A DNA stretch of 64,000 nt from Alcanivoracaceae bacterium (GCA_002706085.1 PAJO01000054.1:1-64000), one strand, 5' to 3'; shown: positions 28,463 through 37,522, numbered from the stretch's first letter. Notes: generated by a model from the letters alone, not told the origin. A program made the numbers and translations.

Positions 28463-29233
28463 ATGCGTCTATTCGCCGTGGTAATGGTGGCCCTGTCGGT
28501 GCTGCTGAGCGGGTGTTCAGGCAAGGGCGGGCTACAGGGTGAGCCATTGCGTGTGGGGGTGATGGCGGATTATCCGCCGCTGGTCTTTCATCAGGATGGC
28601 CAACTGGCCGGTCTTGAGGTCGATTTCGCCCGTCAGTTGGGTGAGGACCTTGGGCGCCCGGTGACGTTTCAGGAATACGGTTTTGCCGGGCTGTTCCGGG
28701 CACTGGATAGCGGTGAGATCGATATCATCATGTCCGGGGTGTCGGTGACGGCCGAGCGTCAGCGTCATTACCTGTTCAGTCTGCCTTATACGACTATTGG
28801 CCAGATGGCGATGATTCGCCTGGACGATGCGGCTCGGCTGTCCACCCCGGGTGCGCTGTTCCATAGCCAGTACCGGGTAGGTTACAAGAGCGGTACCACC
28901 GGTGAGGCTTTTGTGTTGTCGCGGGTGGATGGCAAAACCGTGGGCTTTGACAGTAATGATGAGGCGACCGAGGCCCTGGTGGAAGGCGACATTGATGTCT
29001 ACATCCACGATGCCCCGACGGTGTGGAACCTGGCCAATCGCCATGAGTACCCGGTGAAGTTGTTGGGGCTGTACAAGCCGCTGACCCAGGAACCGCTGGC
29101 ATGGGTGATGCGCAAGGACAACATGAAACTGAAGAGCGATGTGGACGAGGTGCTCAAGGCATGGATGAACAACGGTGAGCTGATGCGCATGAAGCATCAG
29201 TGGATACCGGTGAAGATTCTTTCCGGGGAATGA
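28463..29233 (+). CDS. Family 3 extracellular solute-binding lipoprotein
   Basis: 256 aa. Lipobox VALSVLLSGC (C18), then the SBP_bac_3 fold: LRVGVMADYPPLVFHQDGQ, GLEVDFARQLGEDL, IDIIMSGVSVTAERQR and YKSGTTGEAFV. Such proteins bind amino acids or related small molecules for ABC import or signalling. No permease or ATPase gene is adjacent; its partner is the TraB/TIKI-like protein upstream. Transport or a sensing role are both possible. Confidence 0.85.
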   Translation: MRLFAVVMVALSVLLSGCSGKGGLQGEPLRVGVMADYPPLVFHQDGQLAGLEVDFARQLGEDLGRPVTFQEYGFAGLFRALDSGEIDIIMSGVSVTAERQRHYLFSLPYTTIGQMAMIRLDDAARLSTPGALFHSQYRVGYKSGTTGEAFVLSRVDGKTVGFDSNDEATEALVEGDIDVYIHDAPTVWNLANRHEYPVKLLGLYKPLTQEPLAWVMRKDNMKLKSDVDEVLKAWMNNGELMRMKHQWIPVKILSGE

Positions 29234-29273
29234 ATGAAGGCCGGGGACTTCAAATCTGGCAGGGCCTTCTGCT

Positions 29274-29429
29274 GTGGGAGCCAGCCTGCTGGCGATTGAG
29301 TTTGGGGGAGGGCGCATCGCTTGCAGGCAAGCTCCTACAGGGCGGTGATAGGCCCGAACTGTGGGAGCGGTGGTTCCACCGCGAATAAAGTGCCGGGCAT
29401 GACCATCGCGGTCGGACGACCGCTCCCAC
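29274..29429. repeat. REP cluster (BIME) downstream of the solute-binding gene
   Basis: Four palindromes: 29274-29296 forward and 29316-29338 inverted (GTGGGAGC...GCGAT with TTGC/CAGC-type stems), then 29361-29385 forward and 29405-29429 inverted (GTGGGAGCGG...CCGCGA class). It fills the gap between convergent genes and repeats the two-class, paired layout seen at 22279-22442. Confidence 0.85.
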
Positions 29430-29437
29430 TCTCTTGT

Positions 29438-31537
29438 CTAAATATCCGCGTAATCCTGGCCGCCCTTGAGCCAGCGCCGCAGGAGTGGGTCGACCAGCGA
29501 GGGGCACTCCTGCAGTAGTCGGTCGGCCACCTCGCGGGCCGGTTCCATCAGCGCTTCGTCACGCACCAGATCGGCAATCCGGAACGCCAGGTCACCGGTC
29601 TGGCGGGTGCCCAGCCACTCGCCGGGACCTCGCAGTTTCAAATCTTCTTCAGCGATCACGAAGCCATCGGTGGTGTCACGCATGACCGCCAGGCGTTGTT
29701 TGCCCGTCAGCGATAGCGGGCTCTTGTAGAGCAGCAGGCAGTAACTCTGTTCGCCCCCCCGGCCTACACGACCCCGTAGCTGGTGCAGTTGTGCCAGTCC
29801 CAGCCGTTCGGCATTTTCCATCACCATCAGGGTAGCGTTGGGCACATCCACGCCGACCTCGATCACGGTGGTGGCGATCAGTAACTGGGCCTGGCCGGAG
29901 GAGAAGCGCGCCATGCGTTCCGCCTTTTCCTTGGCCTTCATGCGTCCGTGCACCAGTTCCACGGTCAGCTCAGGCAGCGCCGCCTGTAATTCCTCGTAGG
30001 TGGCCTCCGCGGCCTGGGCTTGGAGTTCTTCGGATTCCTCGATCAGAGTGCAAACCCAATACGCTTGTGTGCCGGCCTGACAGGCATCATTGATGCGTTC
30101 AATCACCTGGGGGCGACGCCCTTCCGGCAGCACCAGCGTATCGATGGGTTTGCGCCCCGGCGGCATTTCGTCGATCACCGAGGTATCCAGATCCCCGTAC
30201 ACACTCATGGCCAGGGTGCGGGGAATGGGGGTGGCGGTGAGTACCAGCTGATGGGGCACCTGTACCCCGTGGCGGGTATCGAAGCGGCCTTTTTCCCGCA
30301 GGGCAAGACGCTGCTGGACGCCGAAGCGATGCTGTTCATCAATGATGGTCAGGCCCAGGCGATGAAACTGTACGGCATCCTGAAACAGGGCATGGGTGCC
30401 GACCACGATATTGGCGCTGCCATCGGCAAGGGCGGCGTTGGTCTCGCGGCGTGCCTTTGCCCCCAGGCTGCCGGCCAGCCAGTGCACCTCGATGCCCAGC
30501 GGCGAGAGCCACTGGCGGAAGTTGTCACGGTGCTGTTCGGCCAGCAGTTCGGTGGGGGCCATCAGTGCCACCTGGTAGCCGGCCTCAATGGCGGCCAGTG
30601 CGGCGGCGGCGGCCACCAGTGTCTTGCCGGAGCCCACGTCCCCTTGCACCAGCCGTAACATGGGATGAGGCTGTCCCATGTCTTTCATCAGTTCGGCGAT
30701 GACCCGTTGTTGCGCCCCGGTCAGAGCGAAGGGCAGGCTGCCTTGCAAGCGATCGAACAGGGTGGTGCCGGTGAGCCGGGGGGCATGGAAGGCTTTCTGC
30801 CCGGCCCGTTTTTGCAGCATGCCGAGTTGGTGGGCCACCATCTCTTCCATCACCAGGCGCTGCACTGCCGGGTGCTGGCCTTCCAGCAGCAGATTGACCG
30901 GGTCATCCGGGCGCGGGTTGTGCAGCTTGGTCAAGGCGTCGGTGAGGCTGGGCAGGCCGCTCTGATCCAGCAGGGAGGAAGGAATCAGCTCGCGGGGCGG
31001 GTGTGCCTGCAAATACGCCAGAGCCTGGGTGGTGAGGTTGCGCAGGGTTTTCTGGCTGACGCCATCGGTAGTGGGATATACCGGTGTCAACGCTTTTTCC
31101 AGCGGCGGTAGCGGCTGGTGGCCATGGGCGATCTGGTATTCGGGGTGATAGAACTCCAGGCCGGCGGCTCCCGGGCGGGGTTCGCCGTATACCCGGATCG
31201 GCCGACCCCGTTCCAGATTGTTCTTCTGTGCGGCAGTAAAGTGATAGAAGCGCAGCGTGACCATGCCGGTGCCGTCTGCCACCTTGCAGAGCAGGGAGCG
31301 GCGGCGGCCGAAGACCACATCGGCGGCCATGACTTCCCCTTCAATGACCACCCCGGTTTCCGGTCGCAGGCTGCCAATGGGGGTAATGCGGGTGCGGTCC
31401 TCGTAGCGAAAGGGCAGATGGAAGAGCAGGTCTTCCAGATTATGCAGCCCCAGCTTGGTCAGTTTCTCGGCCGCAGCCGGTCCCACGCCCTTGAGGCGAT
31501 TCAGTGGGAGGCTGGAGAGAGAATCACTGGCCATCAA
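29438..31537 (-). CDS. recG: ATP-dependent DNA helicase RecG
   Basis: Branch-migrating helicase that reverses stalled forks and processes Holliday junctions. 699 aa. N-terminal wedge/OB domain (FRYEDRTRI); helicase motif I GDVGSGKTLVAAAA, motif II IIDEQHRFGVQQR, motif III LTATPIPRTLAM, motif VI LHQLRGRVGRGG. Two ATGs open the gene (31537, 31534). It follows oxyR on the same strand, the Pseudomonas order, with a repeat element between them. Confidence 0.97.
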   Translation of the reverse strand: MMASDSLSSLPLNRLKGVGPAAAEKLTKLGLHNLEDLLFHLPFRYEDRTRITPIGSLRPETGVVIEGEVMAADVVFGRRRSLLCKVADGTGMVTLRFYHFTAAQKNNLERGRPIRVYGEPRPGAAGLEFYHPEYQIAHGHQPLPPLEKALTPVYPTTDGVSQKTLRNLTTQALAYLQAHPPRELIPSSLLDQSGLPSLTDALTKLHNPRPDDPVNLLLEGQHPAVQRLVMEEMVAHQLGMLQKRAGQKAFHAPRLTGTTLFDRLQGSLPFALTGAQQRVIAELMKDMGQPHPMLRLVQGDVGSGKTLVAAAAALAAIEAGYQVALMAPTELLAEQHRDNFRQWLSPLGIEVHWLAGSLGAKARRETNAALADGSANIVVGTHALFQDAVQFHRLGLTIIDEQHRFGVQQRLALREKGRFDTRHGVQVPHQLVLTATPIPRTLAMSVYGDLDTSVIDEMPPGRKPIDTLVLPEGRRPQVIERINDACQAGTQAYWVCTLIEESEELQAQAAEATYEELQAALPELTVELVHGRMKAKEKAERMARFSSGQAQLLIATTVIEVGVDVPNATLMVMENAERLGLAQLHQLRGRVGRGGEQSYCLLLYKSPLSLTGKQRLAVMRDTTDGFVIAEEDLKLRGPGEWLGTRQTGDLAFRIADLVRDEALMEPAREVADRLLQECPSLVDPLLRRWLKGGQDYADI

Positions 31538-31553
31538 TAATGCGTTCCGTCAG

Positions 31554-31628
31554 CGAGTTGCGAGGAGCGAGTGTCGAAAGGCAAAACCGCTTTTGCACTT
31601 CGTCACCCGTCACTCGCGTGTCGACACG
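31554..31628. repeat. Heptad-arm inverted element between oxyR and recG
   Basis: Arm 31554-31583 reads GAGTTGC, GAGGAGC, GAGTGTC, GAAAGGC; arm 31596-31628 is its inverted imperfect counterpart. It forms a compact stem-loop between the oxyR stop and recG start. A near copy with the same words lies at 36588-36642. Confidence 0.55.
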
Positions 31629-31629
31629 T

Positions 31630-32532
31630 TTACCCCGACAGTCCTTCCTTGGGCACGGCCTGGCGCAGTACCTCGATGGCCTTGGGACGCGGGAAGCTGT
31701 CACGCCAGACCAGCGCAATGGTTCGTGACGGGACCGGCTCCTCGAAGGGGCGAACGGTGAAGGTGTCTTTGTCATAGCCGTGCTGATAGAGCGCGGTGTT
31801 GGGCAACACCGTGACCCCGAGACCGCCGGCCACCATGTGGCGCAGGGTTTCCAGGGAGCCACCTTCGATCTGCACCAGGTTTTTCTGGCTTTGAGAATCG
31901 ATGGCCGGGCACAGCTCCAGCACCTGATCCCGGAAACAATGGCCTTCGCCCAGCAGCAGCAGGGTTTCGTTGAGCAGCTGTTCCGGGGCGATTTTCTTTT
32001 GCGAGGACCAGGCATGGTCCTTGGGCAGCAATACCGAGAACGACTCCTCGTACATGCGTGCCCGCACCAGACCACCACCGGAGAACGGCAGCGCCACAAT
32101 GATGGCATCCAGCTCGCCGTGTTCCAGCTTGCGGCGCAGTACGTGGGTGTAGTTTTCCTCGATGAACAGGGGCATGTCCGGGGCCGCCTTGCGTACCTGT
32201 GGCACCATGGCCGGGAACAGATACGGTGCCACGGTAAAGATCGCGCCAACACGCAGCGGTGAGCCCAGCTGGTCACGCTGACTCAGGGCCATTTGCGACA
32301 GCAGGTCAGCTTGCTCCAATACCCGCTGTGCCTGGGTGACGATGGGCTCCGCCTGCGGGGTCACCACCACTTCTCGGGGACGGCGCTCGAACAGGGGCAT
32401 GCCGAGCTGTTCTTCCAGCTTCTTGATGGCGGCACTGAGGGTGGGCTGGCTGACGTTGCAGGCCTGGGCGGCGTGGCCGAAATGGCGTTCACGGGCCAGG
32501 GCGACTAGATAGCGAAGTTCTGTTAATGTCAT
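31630..32532 (-). CDS. oxyR: Hydrogen peroxide-sensing regulator OxyR
   Basis: LysR-type activator of catalase and peroxidase genes. From ATG 32532 it is 300 aa, and the redox cysteines fall exactly at C199 and C208 (GEGHCFRDQVLELC), as in E. coli OxyR. HTH LVALARERHFGHAAQACNVS at the N-terminus. Located before recG as in Pseudomonas. Oxidation to the disulfide activates the family; no target promoter is visible next to it. Confidence 0.97.
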   Translation of the reverse strand: MTLTELRYLVALARERHFGHAAQACNVSQPTLSAAIKKLEEQLGMPLFERRPREVVVTPQAEPIVTQAQRVLEQADLLSQMALSQRDQLGSPLRVGAIFTVAPYLFPAMVPQVRKAAPDMPLFIEENYTHVLRRKLEHGELDAIIVALPFSGGGLVRARMYEESFSVLLPKDHAWSSQKKIAPEQLLNETLLLLGEGHCFRDQVLELCPAIDSQSQKNLVQIEGGSLETLRHMVAGGLGVTVLPNTALYQHGYDKDTFTVRPFEEPVPSRTIALVWRDSFPRPKAIEVLRQAVPKEGLSG

Positions 32533-32599
32533 GGCGTCGATATGTTTAGTCGATGATGGCCCATTGTGCACCTCGTAGAACCTCGATGCTAGAGGGTCA

Positions 32600-32640
32600 G
32601 GCAGTTAACAGTTAACAGTGAATAGTTAACAGCTCGCGGA
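32600..32640. repeat. Heptad repeat arm upstream of oxyR
   Basis: AGTTAAC, AGTTAAC, AGTGAAT, AGTTAAC followed by AGCTCGCGG: four 7-mers in tandem and the GC-rich inner edge seen in other copies. Only one arm is visible, so this may be a half element. It lies in the 203 bp gap between the divergent oxyR and yeeZ-like genes. Confidence 0.55.
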
Positions 32641-32735
32641 GCGGGTGTGGTAGCAGATTTTGGACTGTTGTGCCGCGGTTGCAGAATGTCTTGTGGCCAG
32701 CGGTCGTTAAAAGCGCGTTTTAAATTTGGAGCGAT

Positions 32736-33575
32736 ATGTCTCATATCTTGATTGCGGGTCTTGGGGATTTGGGCTCGGGGCTGGCGCAAGTGTTGTTGGC
32801 CGAGGGGCATCGGGTCAGTGCCATCCGCCGCGGGCAGCAGTGTCCGGTAGGGGTGGAGTTGTATAGCCAGGACCTCACTGAGGGCGCGGTCATGTTGCCG
32901 CCGGATCAGGTGGATCTGCTGGTGATCATCATGACGCCGTCCGAGTACAGCGAAGCGGGTTACCTGAAGGCGTTCGTGCGGGCGCCGCTGACCTTGCTGG
33001 ATGCCCTGGCCCAACAACAACCCCTGCCGCCGGTGGTGTTTGTGTCCAGCAGTGCCGTCTTCGGTGAACTGGCCGGCGAGGTGGATGAGCTAACGTCGCC
33101 CAGGCCGTCCCGCTATAACGGCAAGGTATTGCTGGCAGCGGAAGAGGAAATCAGCGCCCGCAGCATGGCCACGGTGGTACGTTTCACCGGTATCTATGGT
33201 CCTGGCCGCTATCGCCAGATCGACAAGGCGGCGCGGTTGGCCAGGGGCGAAGAGGCCCTGCCAGCGTCTCAATGGACCAACCGTATCCACCGCGATGACT
33301 GCGTGGGTCTGCTGCACAGTGTGGTGAGCGGCTGGCTGAAGGGGCAGGAAATGCCGCCGCTGGTGGTGGGCACGGACTCTGTGGGTGGCCGTAATCTGGA
33401 TGTGTTGCAGTGGTTGGCACAGCAGCAGGGGCTAAGCCTGGAGGTTCCCGGCGATACGCTCGACGCCCCCCCCGCCGGCAAACAGGTCAGAAGTCGGTAT
33501 ATCTCTCAAGGTCACTACACCCTCAAGTATCCCGGTTACCGGGAAGGGTATGCTCAGGTGCTGGCGGAGAGGTGA
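32736..33575 (+). CDS. YeeZ-like NAD-dependent epimerase/dehydratase family protein
   Basis: 279 aa extended SDR. N-terminal nucleotide motif is IAGLGDLGSGLA, then FVSSSAVFGELAGEV and RFTGIYGPGRY. The catalytic Tyr region is SRYNGKVLLAAEEE (YxxxK). It starts at ATG 32736. Related to E. coli YeeZ; the substrate is unknown. The gap downstream to purE is 446 bp and rich in repeats. Confidence 0.8.
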   Translation: MSHILIAGLGDLGSGLAQVLLAEGHRVSAIRRGQQCPVGVELYSQDLTEGAVMLPPDQVDLLVIIMTPSEYSEAGYLKAFVRAPLTLLDALAQQQPLPPVVFVSSSAVFGELAGEVDELTSPRPSRYNGKVLLAAEEEISARSMATVVRFTGIYGPGRYRQIDKAARLARGEEALPASQWTNRIHRDDCVGLLHSVVSGWLKGQEMPPLVVGTDSVGGRNLDVLQWLAQQQGLSLEVPGDTLDAPPAGKQVRSRYISQGHYTLKYPGYREGYAQVLAER

Positions 33576-33816
33576 GCGACAAGCTCCAAGCTGCAAGCTA
33601 CAAGGCGCGGATGGGGCCCGAGTGAATCCAGCGCCCTGCCCGCGCTCCAGGTTTCAGTTAGACGAGCGGCCAACCCAGCCTTGAAGGGAGCTCAATCGCC
33701 AGCAGACTGGCTCCTACGCCGGGAAACACTGCCACCCGCGTTGATCGCGGGCACAACATGTCAGTGCACATCCAGTCCAACCCGCGCCTTGTAGCTTGCA
33801 GCTTGAAGCTTGTCGC
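33576..33816. repeat. Heptad-arm inverted element downstream of yeeZ-like gene, with a REP inside
   Basis: Left arm 33576-33610 (ACAAGCT, CCAAGCT, GCAAGCT, ACAAGGC, then GCGG) and right arm 33782-33816, which is its near-perfect reverse complement. The core holds GCCCTGCCCGCG (33633-33644), AGACGAGCGGCC (33660-33671) and CGCGGGCA, shared in order with the element at 49145-49330. A REP (33695-33717) sits within the core. Confidence 0.65.
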
Positions 33817-34021
33817 TGCCTTCAAAGCGCATTTCCGGCGTTTTCACGCTAAAATCGCCCTCCTGTCGGGCAATGACGTCCTCGTTGGTCGTTTTTTCGC
33901 CGTCAGACTTGCCTCCGGCGCTGGCATTAGTAAAGTGTGCGCCTCAAATTTTATCCGTGGCGGTGCCAGACCCTCCTGAAGCGCCGCAAAGGCCCGTGGT
34001 GGGCGCAATGGAGAGATGTGC
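33817..34021. other. purE upstream region
   Basis: 205 bp without a gene on the plus strand; it must carry the purE-purK promoter. I see AT-rich stretches (AAATCGCC, CTCAAATTTTATCC near 33946-33960) but no operator I can name with confidence. A PurR-type palindrome was not found. Confidence 0.3.
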
Positions 34022-34513
34022 ATGAGTACACCGGTTGCCGTGGTAATGGGCTCCCAATCCGATTGGGAAACCATGAAAGAAGCCTGTGACGCCCTGACCC
34101 AGTTCGGTGTTGGCTGGAAAGCCGAGGTGGTCTCTGCCCACCGCACCCCCCAGCGCATGTACGACTTCGCCAAAAGTGCCCATGAAAACGGCTACAAGGT
34201 CATCATCGCCGGTGCCGGTGGTGCGGCTCACCTGCCGGGCATGATCGCCGCCCTGACCCCGCTGCCAGTGCTCGGTGTGCCGGTGAAAAGCCGGACCCTG
34301 TCTGGCTGGGACAGCCTGTTGTCCATCGTGCAGATGCCCAAGGGCGTGGCGGTGGGTACCCTGGCGATCGGCGCGGCCGGGGCCTGGAATGCCGGGCTGC
34401 TGGCGTCGCAGATGCTGGCAGCGGAGAATCCCGAGCTGCTGAACAAGATTGCTGAATGGAAAGCCTCGCGTGCTGACGAGGTGCTGGCCAACGCGGAGCT
34501 GGGCCAGGGCTAG
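34022..34513 (+). CDS. purE: N5-carboxyaminoimidazole ribonucleotide mutase
   Basis: Converts N5-CAIR to CAIR in purine synthesis. 163 aa from ATG 34022 (GGAG upstream). Signatures: [30 protein letters not shown] with the catalytic His, [12 protein letters not shown] and [14 protein letters not shown]. It is followed 44 bp later by purK, its partner enzyme. Confidence 0.97.
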   Translation: MSTPVAVVMGSQSDWETMKEACDALTQFGVGWKAEVVSAHRTPQRMYDFAKSAHENGYKVIIAGAGGAAHLPGMIAALTPLPVLGVPVKSRTLSGWDSLLSIVQMPKGVAVGTLAIGAAGAWNAGLLASQMLAAENPELLNKIAEWKASRADEVLANAELGQG

Positions 34514-34557
34514 GCCCGACCCTCAATTCGCCCCTGCTTGTGACTAACGGATCTGCT

Positions 34558-35664
34558 ATGAATCGCGTACTCGTTCTTGGTGGTGGCCAGCTTGGCCTGA
34601 TGATGGCGGAGGCCGCAGCCCGGCTGGGGCTGGTGGTGGACCGTTACGATCCGGAGCGAGCGCTGCTGCTGCCAGGCACCTCTGATCTGGCGGTACCGAT
34701 CAGCTGGGAAGAATGCCAGGAGCGTTACCCGGTGATTACCGTGGAGCGCGAAGCGTTCCCGGAAGAGGGCCTGTCGGCGGATCTGGCCAGAAGCGACCGC
34801 TGCGTGGCCCGCGGTGCCCTGCAGGTGATCCCGGATCGCTTCACCCAGAAAGCCATGCTCGACAAGCTGGGCATCCCCACCGCGCCCTGGGTCACCCTGG
34901 ACAAGGCAGAGGATCTGCAGGCGGCTGTCGCGCAGTTTGGCGGTGTGGTGGTGAAAGCCCGCACCGGCGGCTATGACGGTCGTGGCACCTGGATTGTGGG
35001 CGAAGGGGGCGATCTGTCTTCCGTGCCTGCGGCAGAGCTGGCCGGCAAAGCCATCATCGAGCAAAAGATTCCCTTCCGCCGTGAACTGTCCATCGTGGGG
35101 GCTCGCAGTATTAGCGGCGAAACCCTGTTCTACCCGCTGACCCGCAACTGGCATGTGGACGGTATCCTGCGCCTGAGTCTGGCACCAGCCAATGCCTGTA
35201 GCGATCTGCAGAAGCCAGCGGAACAGATGCTCAAGGGCATCATGGAGGAACTGGATTACGCCGGTGTCATGGCGGTGGAGTTCTTCGAAGTGGATGGCCA
35301 GCTGATGGTCAACGAAATTGCCCCGCGGGTGCACAACTCCGGTCACTGGACCCACGAAGGCGCGGACTGGTCCCAGTTCGACCTGCACGTCCATGCCTTG
35401 GCCGGTGTGCCGCTGCACGCGCTCAACGTCCATGGCCCCTCTGCCATGGTTAACCTGATCGGCACGCCTTTCGAGAGCGCCTGGTTGCAACACCCGGGTG
35501 TGGTGCACTGGTACGGCAAGAGCGTGCGACCGGGCCGCAAGGTGGGTCATGCCAACCTGGTGGCGGGTACTCTGGAAGGGTTACGAAAGGGCCTGGATGC
35601 CTGGGCCGACGTGCTTCCGGAAGGCTATCAGGCGGTCCTGGATTCCGAGCTGGGGCTGGGCTGA
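34558..35664 (+). CDS. purK: N5-carboxyaminoimidazole ribonucleotide synthase
   Basis: ATP-grasp enzyme that makes N5-CAIR from AIR, bicarbonate and ATP. 368 aa from ATG 34558 (a GTG at 34540 would add six residues). N-terminal VLVLGGGQLGLMMAEAA; ATP-grasp segments VVVKARTGGYDGRGTW and MAVEFFEV; NEIAPRVHNSGHWT near the end. Forms a two-gene operon with purE. Confidence 0.97.
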   Translation: MNRVLVLGGGQLGLMMAEAAARLGLVVDRYDPERALLLPGTSDLAVPISWEECQERYPVITVEREAFPEEGLSADLARSDRCVARGALQVIPDRFTQKAMLDKLGIPTAPWVTLDKAEDLQAAVAQFGGVVVKARTGGYDGRGTWIVGEGGDLSSVPAAELAGKAIIEQKIPFRRELSIVGARSISGETLFYPLTRNWHVDGILRLSLAPANACSDLQKPAEQMLKGIMEELDYAGVMAVEFFEVDGQLMVNEIAPRVHNSGHWTHEGADWSQFDLHVHALAGVPLHALNVHGPSAMVNLIGTPFESAWLQHPGVVHWYGKSVRPGRKVGHANLVAGTLEGLRKGLDAWADVLPEGYQAVLDSELGLG

Positions 35665-35705
35665 TCGCCTGGCTTTTGCCTTGCGGCAGCTGGCTCAACA
35701 CTTTA

Positions 35706-35728
35706 ATCGCTTGCAGGCAAGCTCCCAC
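35706..35728. repeat. Single REP palindrome (inverted orientation) downstream of purK
   Basis: ATCGCTTGCAGG...CTCCCAC, the reverse complement of the GTGGGAGCTTGCCTGCAAGCGAT class. It lies 41 bp after the purK stop in a 150 bp gap with no other feature. Confidence 0.8.
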
Positions 35729-35869
35729 AGGGGGCAGGTTGCCCTGCCTGTAGGCGACGGGGGCTGACTGAGGCGCTGTCAGTGACAGGGTCATGCTGCC
35801 TTCACATTCTCTCCCGTGGCCAATGGGGTACACTCACGGCTGACTGCAATCAGGATGCTTGTCGTGCCC

Positions 35870-36451
35870 ATGTCACTCTCTTCACTCACGCTCACGCGCT
35901 ATCGTCGATTGATCATGCTCGTCATGATCGTGGCACTGGTGCTGATCACGGTTGAGCTTAGCGGCCTGCGGGAGCAGATGTCGGTATCCTTTCTGCGTGC
36001 CCAGCTTGAAGCCAATCCGGTCACGGGTGTGCTCGCCTTTGTGCTGGTGTTTGTGATCGGTAACCTGATTCAGCTGCCCGGCTGGATTTTCCTTGTGGCG
36101 GCGATCCTTGCGCTGGGTACCGTGATGGGGGGGCTGGTTACCTATCTGGCGGCGGTTACGTCATGCCTGGTCACCTTCACGCTGGTGCGTGGGCTGGGTG
36201 GTAATGCCCTGAGAGAAATCAACAATCCCTGGGCGAAGAGTATTCTGGCCCGGCTGGATACCCACCCGATTCGCAGCGTGGCACTGCTGCGGATCCTGCT
36301 TCAGACCATGCCCGCGTTGAATTATACCCTGGGGCTCAGCGGTGTGCCTCTGCGCCCCTATCTTGTCGGTACCCTGATTGGGTTACCGATACCTATTGCG
36401 TTGTACTGCCTGTTTTTCGACAGAGTTCTATTGTTGCTGCCGATCGGGTAG
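35870..36451 (+). CDS. VTT-domain (TVP38/TMEM64, DedA-like) membrane protein
   Basis: About 193 aa, mostly transmembrane: helix RLIMLVMIVALVLITVEL, then the VTT-type re-entrant region GNLIQLPGWIFLVAAILALG, and LLRILLQTMPALNYTLGLSGV with P-L-R-P-Y, typical of the TVP38 family. The start is uncertain: ATG 35870, GTG 35864 or ATG 35855, since no ribosome site is decisive. Family members influence membrane lipid distribution; the specific role is unknown. Confidence 0.75.
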   Translation: MSLSSLTLTRYRRLIMLVMIVALVLITVELSGLREQMSVSFLRAQLEANPVTGVLAFVLVFVIGNLIQLPGWIFLVAAILALGTVMGGLVTYLAAVTSCLVTFTLVRGLGGNALREINNPWAKSILARLDTHPIRSVALLRILLQTMPALNYTLGLSGVPLRPYLVGTLIGLPIPIALYCLFFDRVLLLLPIG

Positions 36452-36452
36452 A

Positions 36453-36483
36453 TACAAGCTTCAAGTTTCAAGCTGCAACGCGA
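36453..36483. repeat. Heptad repeat arm after the VTT gene
   Basis: TACAAGC, TTCAAGT, TTCAAGC, TGCAACG, CG: 7-base tandem arm right after the stop codon of the VTT gene. No clear inverted partner; a loosely related AAAGCTGAAAGCTGC stretch lies at 36707-36722. Confidence 0.5.
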
Positions 36484-36543
36484 ATTGAGGCTGTGCCACG
36501 CAAAACAAGACAGTGCTCGCGCACCCACTTCGGGGCTGCCTCT

Positions 36544-36691
36544 GTAGGAGCTTGCCTGCAAGCGATCCGAGCGATAGCGAGGTTTGCAGTTGAGTTGCGA
36601 GTGTTTTGCCTTTCGAAACCCGCTACTCATCACTCGTTTCTGGAATCTTTACCTTCGCCAAGGCTCGGATCGCTTGCAGGCAAGCTCCCAC
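36544..36691. repeat. REP inverted pair enclosing a heptad element (36588-36642)
   Basis: REP 36544-36566 (GTAGGAGCTTGC...GCGAT) and inverted REP 36669-36691 flank a heptad-arm stem-loop: arm 36588-36610 (GTTGCGA, GTGTTTT words) and arm 36619-36642 (CTACTCA, TCACTCG). The heptad words match those between oxyR and recG. The whole 275 bp gap before the DUF2789 gene is repeat DNA. Confidence 0.65.
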
Positions 36692-36726
36692 AGCGGGGAT
36701 GCTTTTGAAAGCTGAAAGCTGCCCCT

Positions 36727-36963
36727 TCAATGTCTTAACAGGGCGCTGAGCGAGTCCACCACTTCTGCCCAATCCGCATCTTCGCGCACGGCCTCTGCCA
36801 GGAATTTCGACTGGGAGGGGTTCCAGAATGGGGCTTGATGAAGGTGCATGCTGTCAGCCAGCTGGCCACCGTGTTGGTGGATGAAGTCTTCGATATCGTC
36901 GTCGCTGTTGGCCAGCCCGAGCTGGGCAAACAGGGTGTTGAGGTCGTGGGTGGCGGTATCCAT
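36727..36963 (-). CDS. DUF2789 family protein
   Basis: 78 aa acidic soluble protein: DLNTLFAQLGLANSDDDIED, QHGGQLADSMHLHQAPFW and AEAVREDADWAEVVDSL are the family pattern. It starts at ATG 36963. Function unknown; the family is confined to gammaproteobacteria as far as I know. It lies downstream of ridA on the same strand, separated by a terminator. Confidence 0.85.
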   Translation of the reverse strand: MDTATHDLNTLFAQLGLANSDDDIEDFIHQHGGQLADSMHLHQAPFWNPSQSKFLAEAVREDADWAEVVDSLSALLRH

Positions 36964-37090
36964 ATCGCTCTCCCGTCAGGTGATTGTGAAGGACGCTTGT
37001 CCCGTAAAACCGTCTCCTGTCGATCTGCGTCTGATAGTGCGCCTTTTCAACCGGTCTGTCTCCCCTGCGAAAGTAGGGGGGGGTATAAAA

Positions 37091-37119
37091 CAGGACGCCC
37101 GCAAGGTGCGGGCGTCCTG
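37091..37119 (-). terminator. Intrinsic terminator after ridA
   Basis: CAGGACGCCCGC-AAGGT-GCGGGCGTCCTG is a perfect 12 bp stem; on the minus strand it is followed by TTTTATA. It lies 17 bp past the ridA stop. Strong Rho-independent terminator. Confidence 0.9.
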
Positions 37120-37135
37120 ATGTGGCCTGGGGGGC

Positions 37136-37522
37136 TTAGGCGATATCCATGATCCCGTCCATTTCCACCTGGGCTCCCTTGGGCAGCGCGGCGACGCCGA
37201 TGGCGGCACGGGCCGGGTAGGGCTGTTTGAAATGGCGAGCCATGACTTCGTTCACCAGGGCGAAGTGGCCCAGATCGGTGAGGAAGATATTCAGTTTCAC
37301 GATGTCCTGCAGGTTGCCACCAGCGGCTTCGCAGACAGCTGTCAGGTTGCTGAAGACCTGCTCGATCTGCGCTTCCATGTCGCCTTCCACCAGTTCCATG
37401 GTGTCCGGAACCAGGGGGATCTGGCCCGACAGATAAACGGTAGAGCCGGCCTTGATGGCCTGGGAATAGGTGCCAATGGCTTGCGGCGCCTTGTCGGTGC
37501 TGATGACGGAATGGTTAGACAT
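37136..37522 (-). CDS. ridA: Reactive intermediate/imine deaminase RidA
   Basis: Hydrolyses enamine/imine intermediates made by PLP enzymes. 128 aa from ATG 37522. Signatures: [26 protein letters not shown], and the C-terminal [20 protein letters not shown] with the catalytic Arg. In related genomes it sits next to spoT; here a RAYT gene and REPs are inserted between the two. Confidence 0.95.
   Translation of the reverse strand: MSNHSVISTDKAPQAIGTYSQAIKAGSTVYLSGQIPLVPDTMELVEGDMEAQIEQVFSNLTAVCEAAGGNLQDIVKLNIFLTDLGHFALVNEVMARHFKQPYPARAAIGVAALPKGAQVEMDGIMDIA

Noticed and set aside
33576-33816. CRISPR array
   Set aside because: The tandem units are only 7 bp, degenerate, without spacers, and arms are inverted; no cas gene is in the window.
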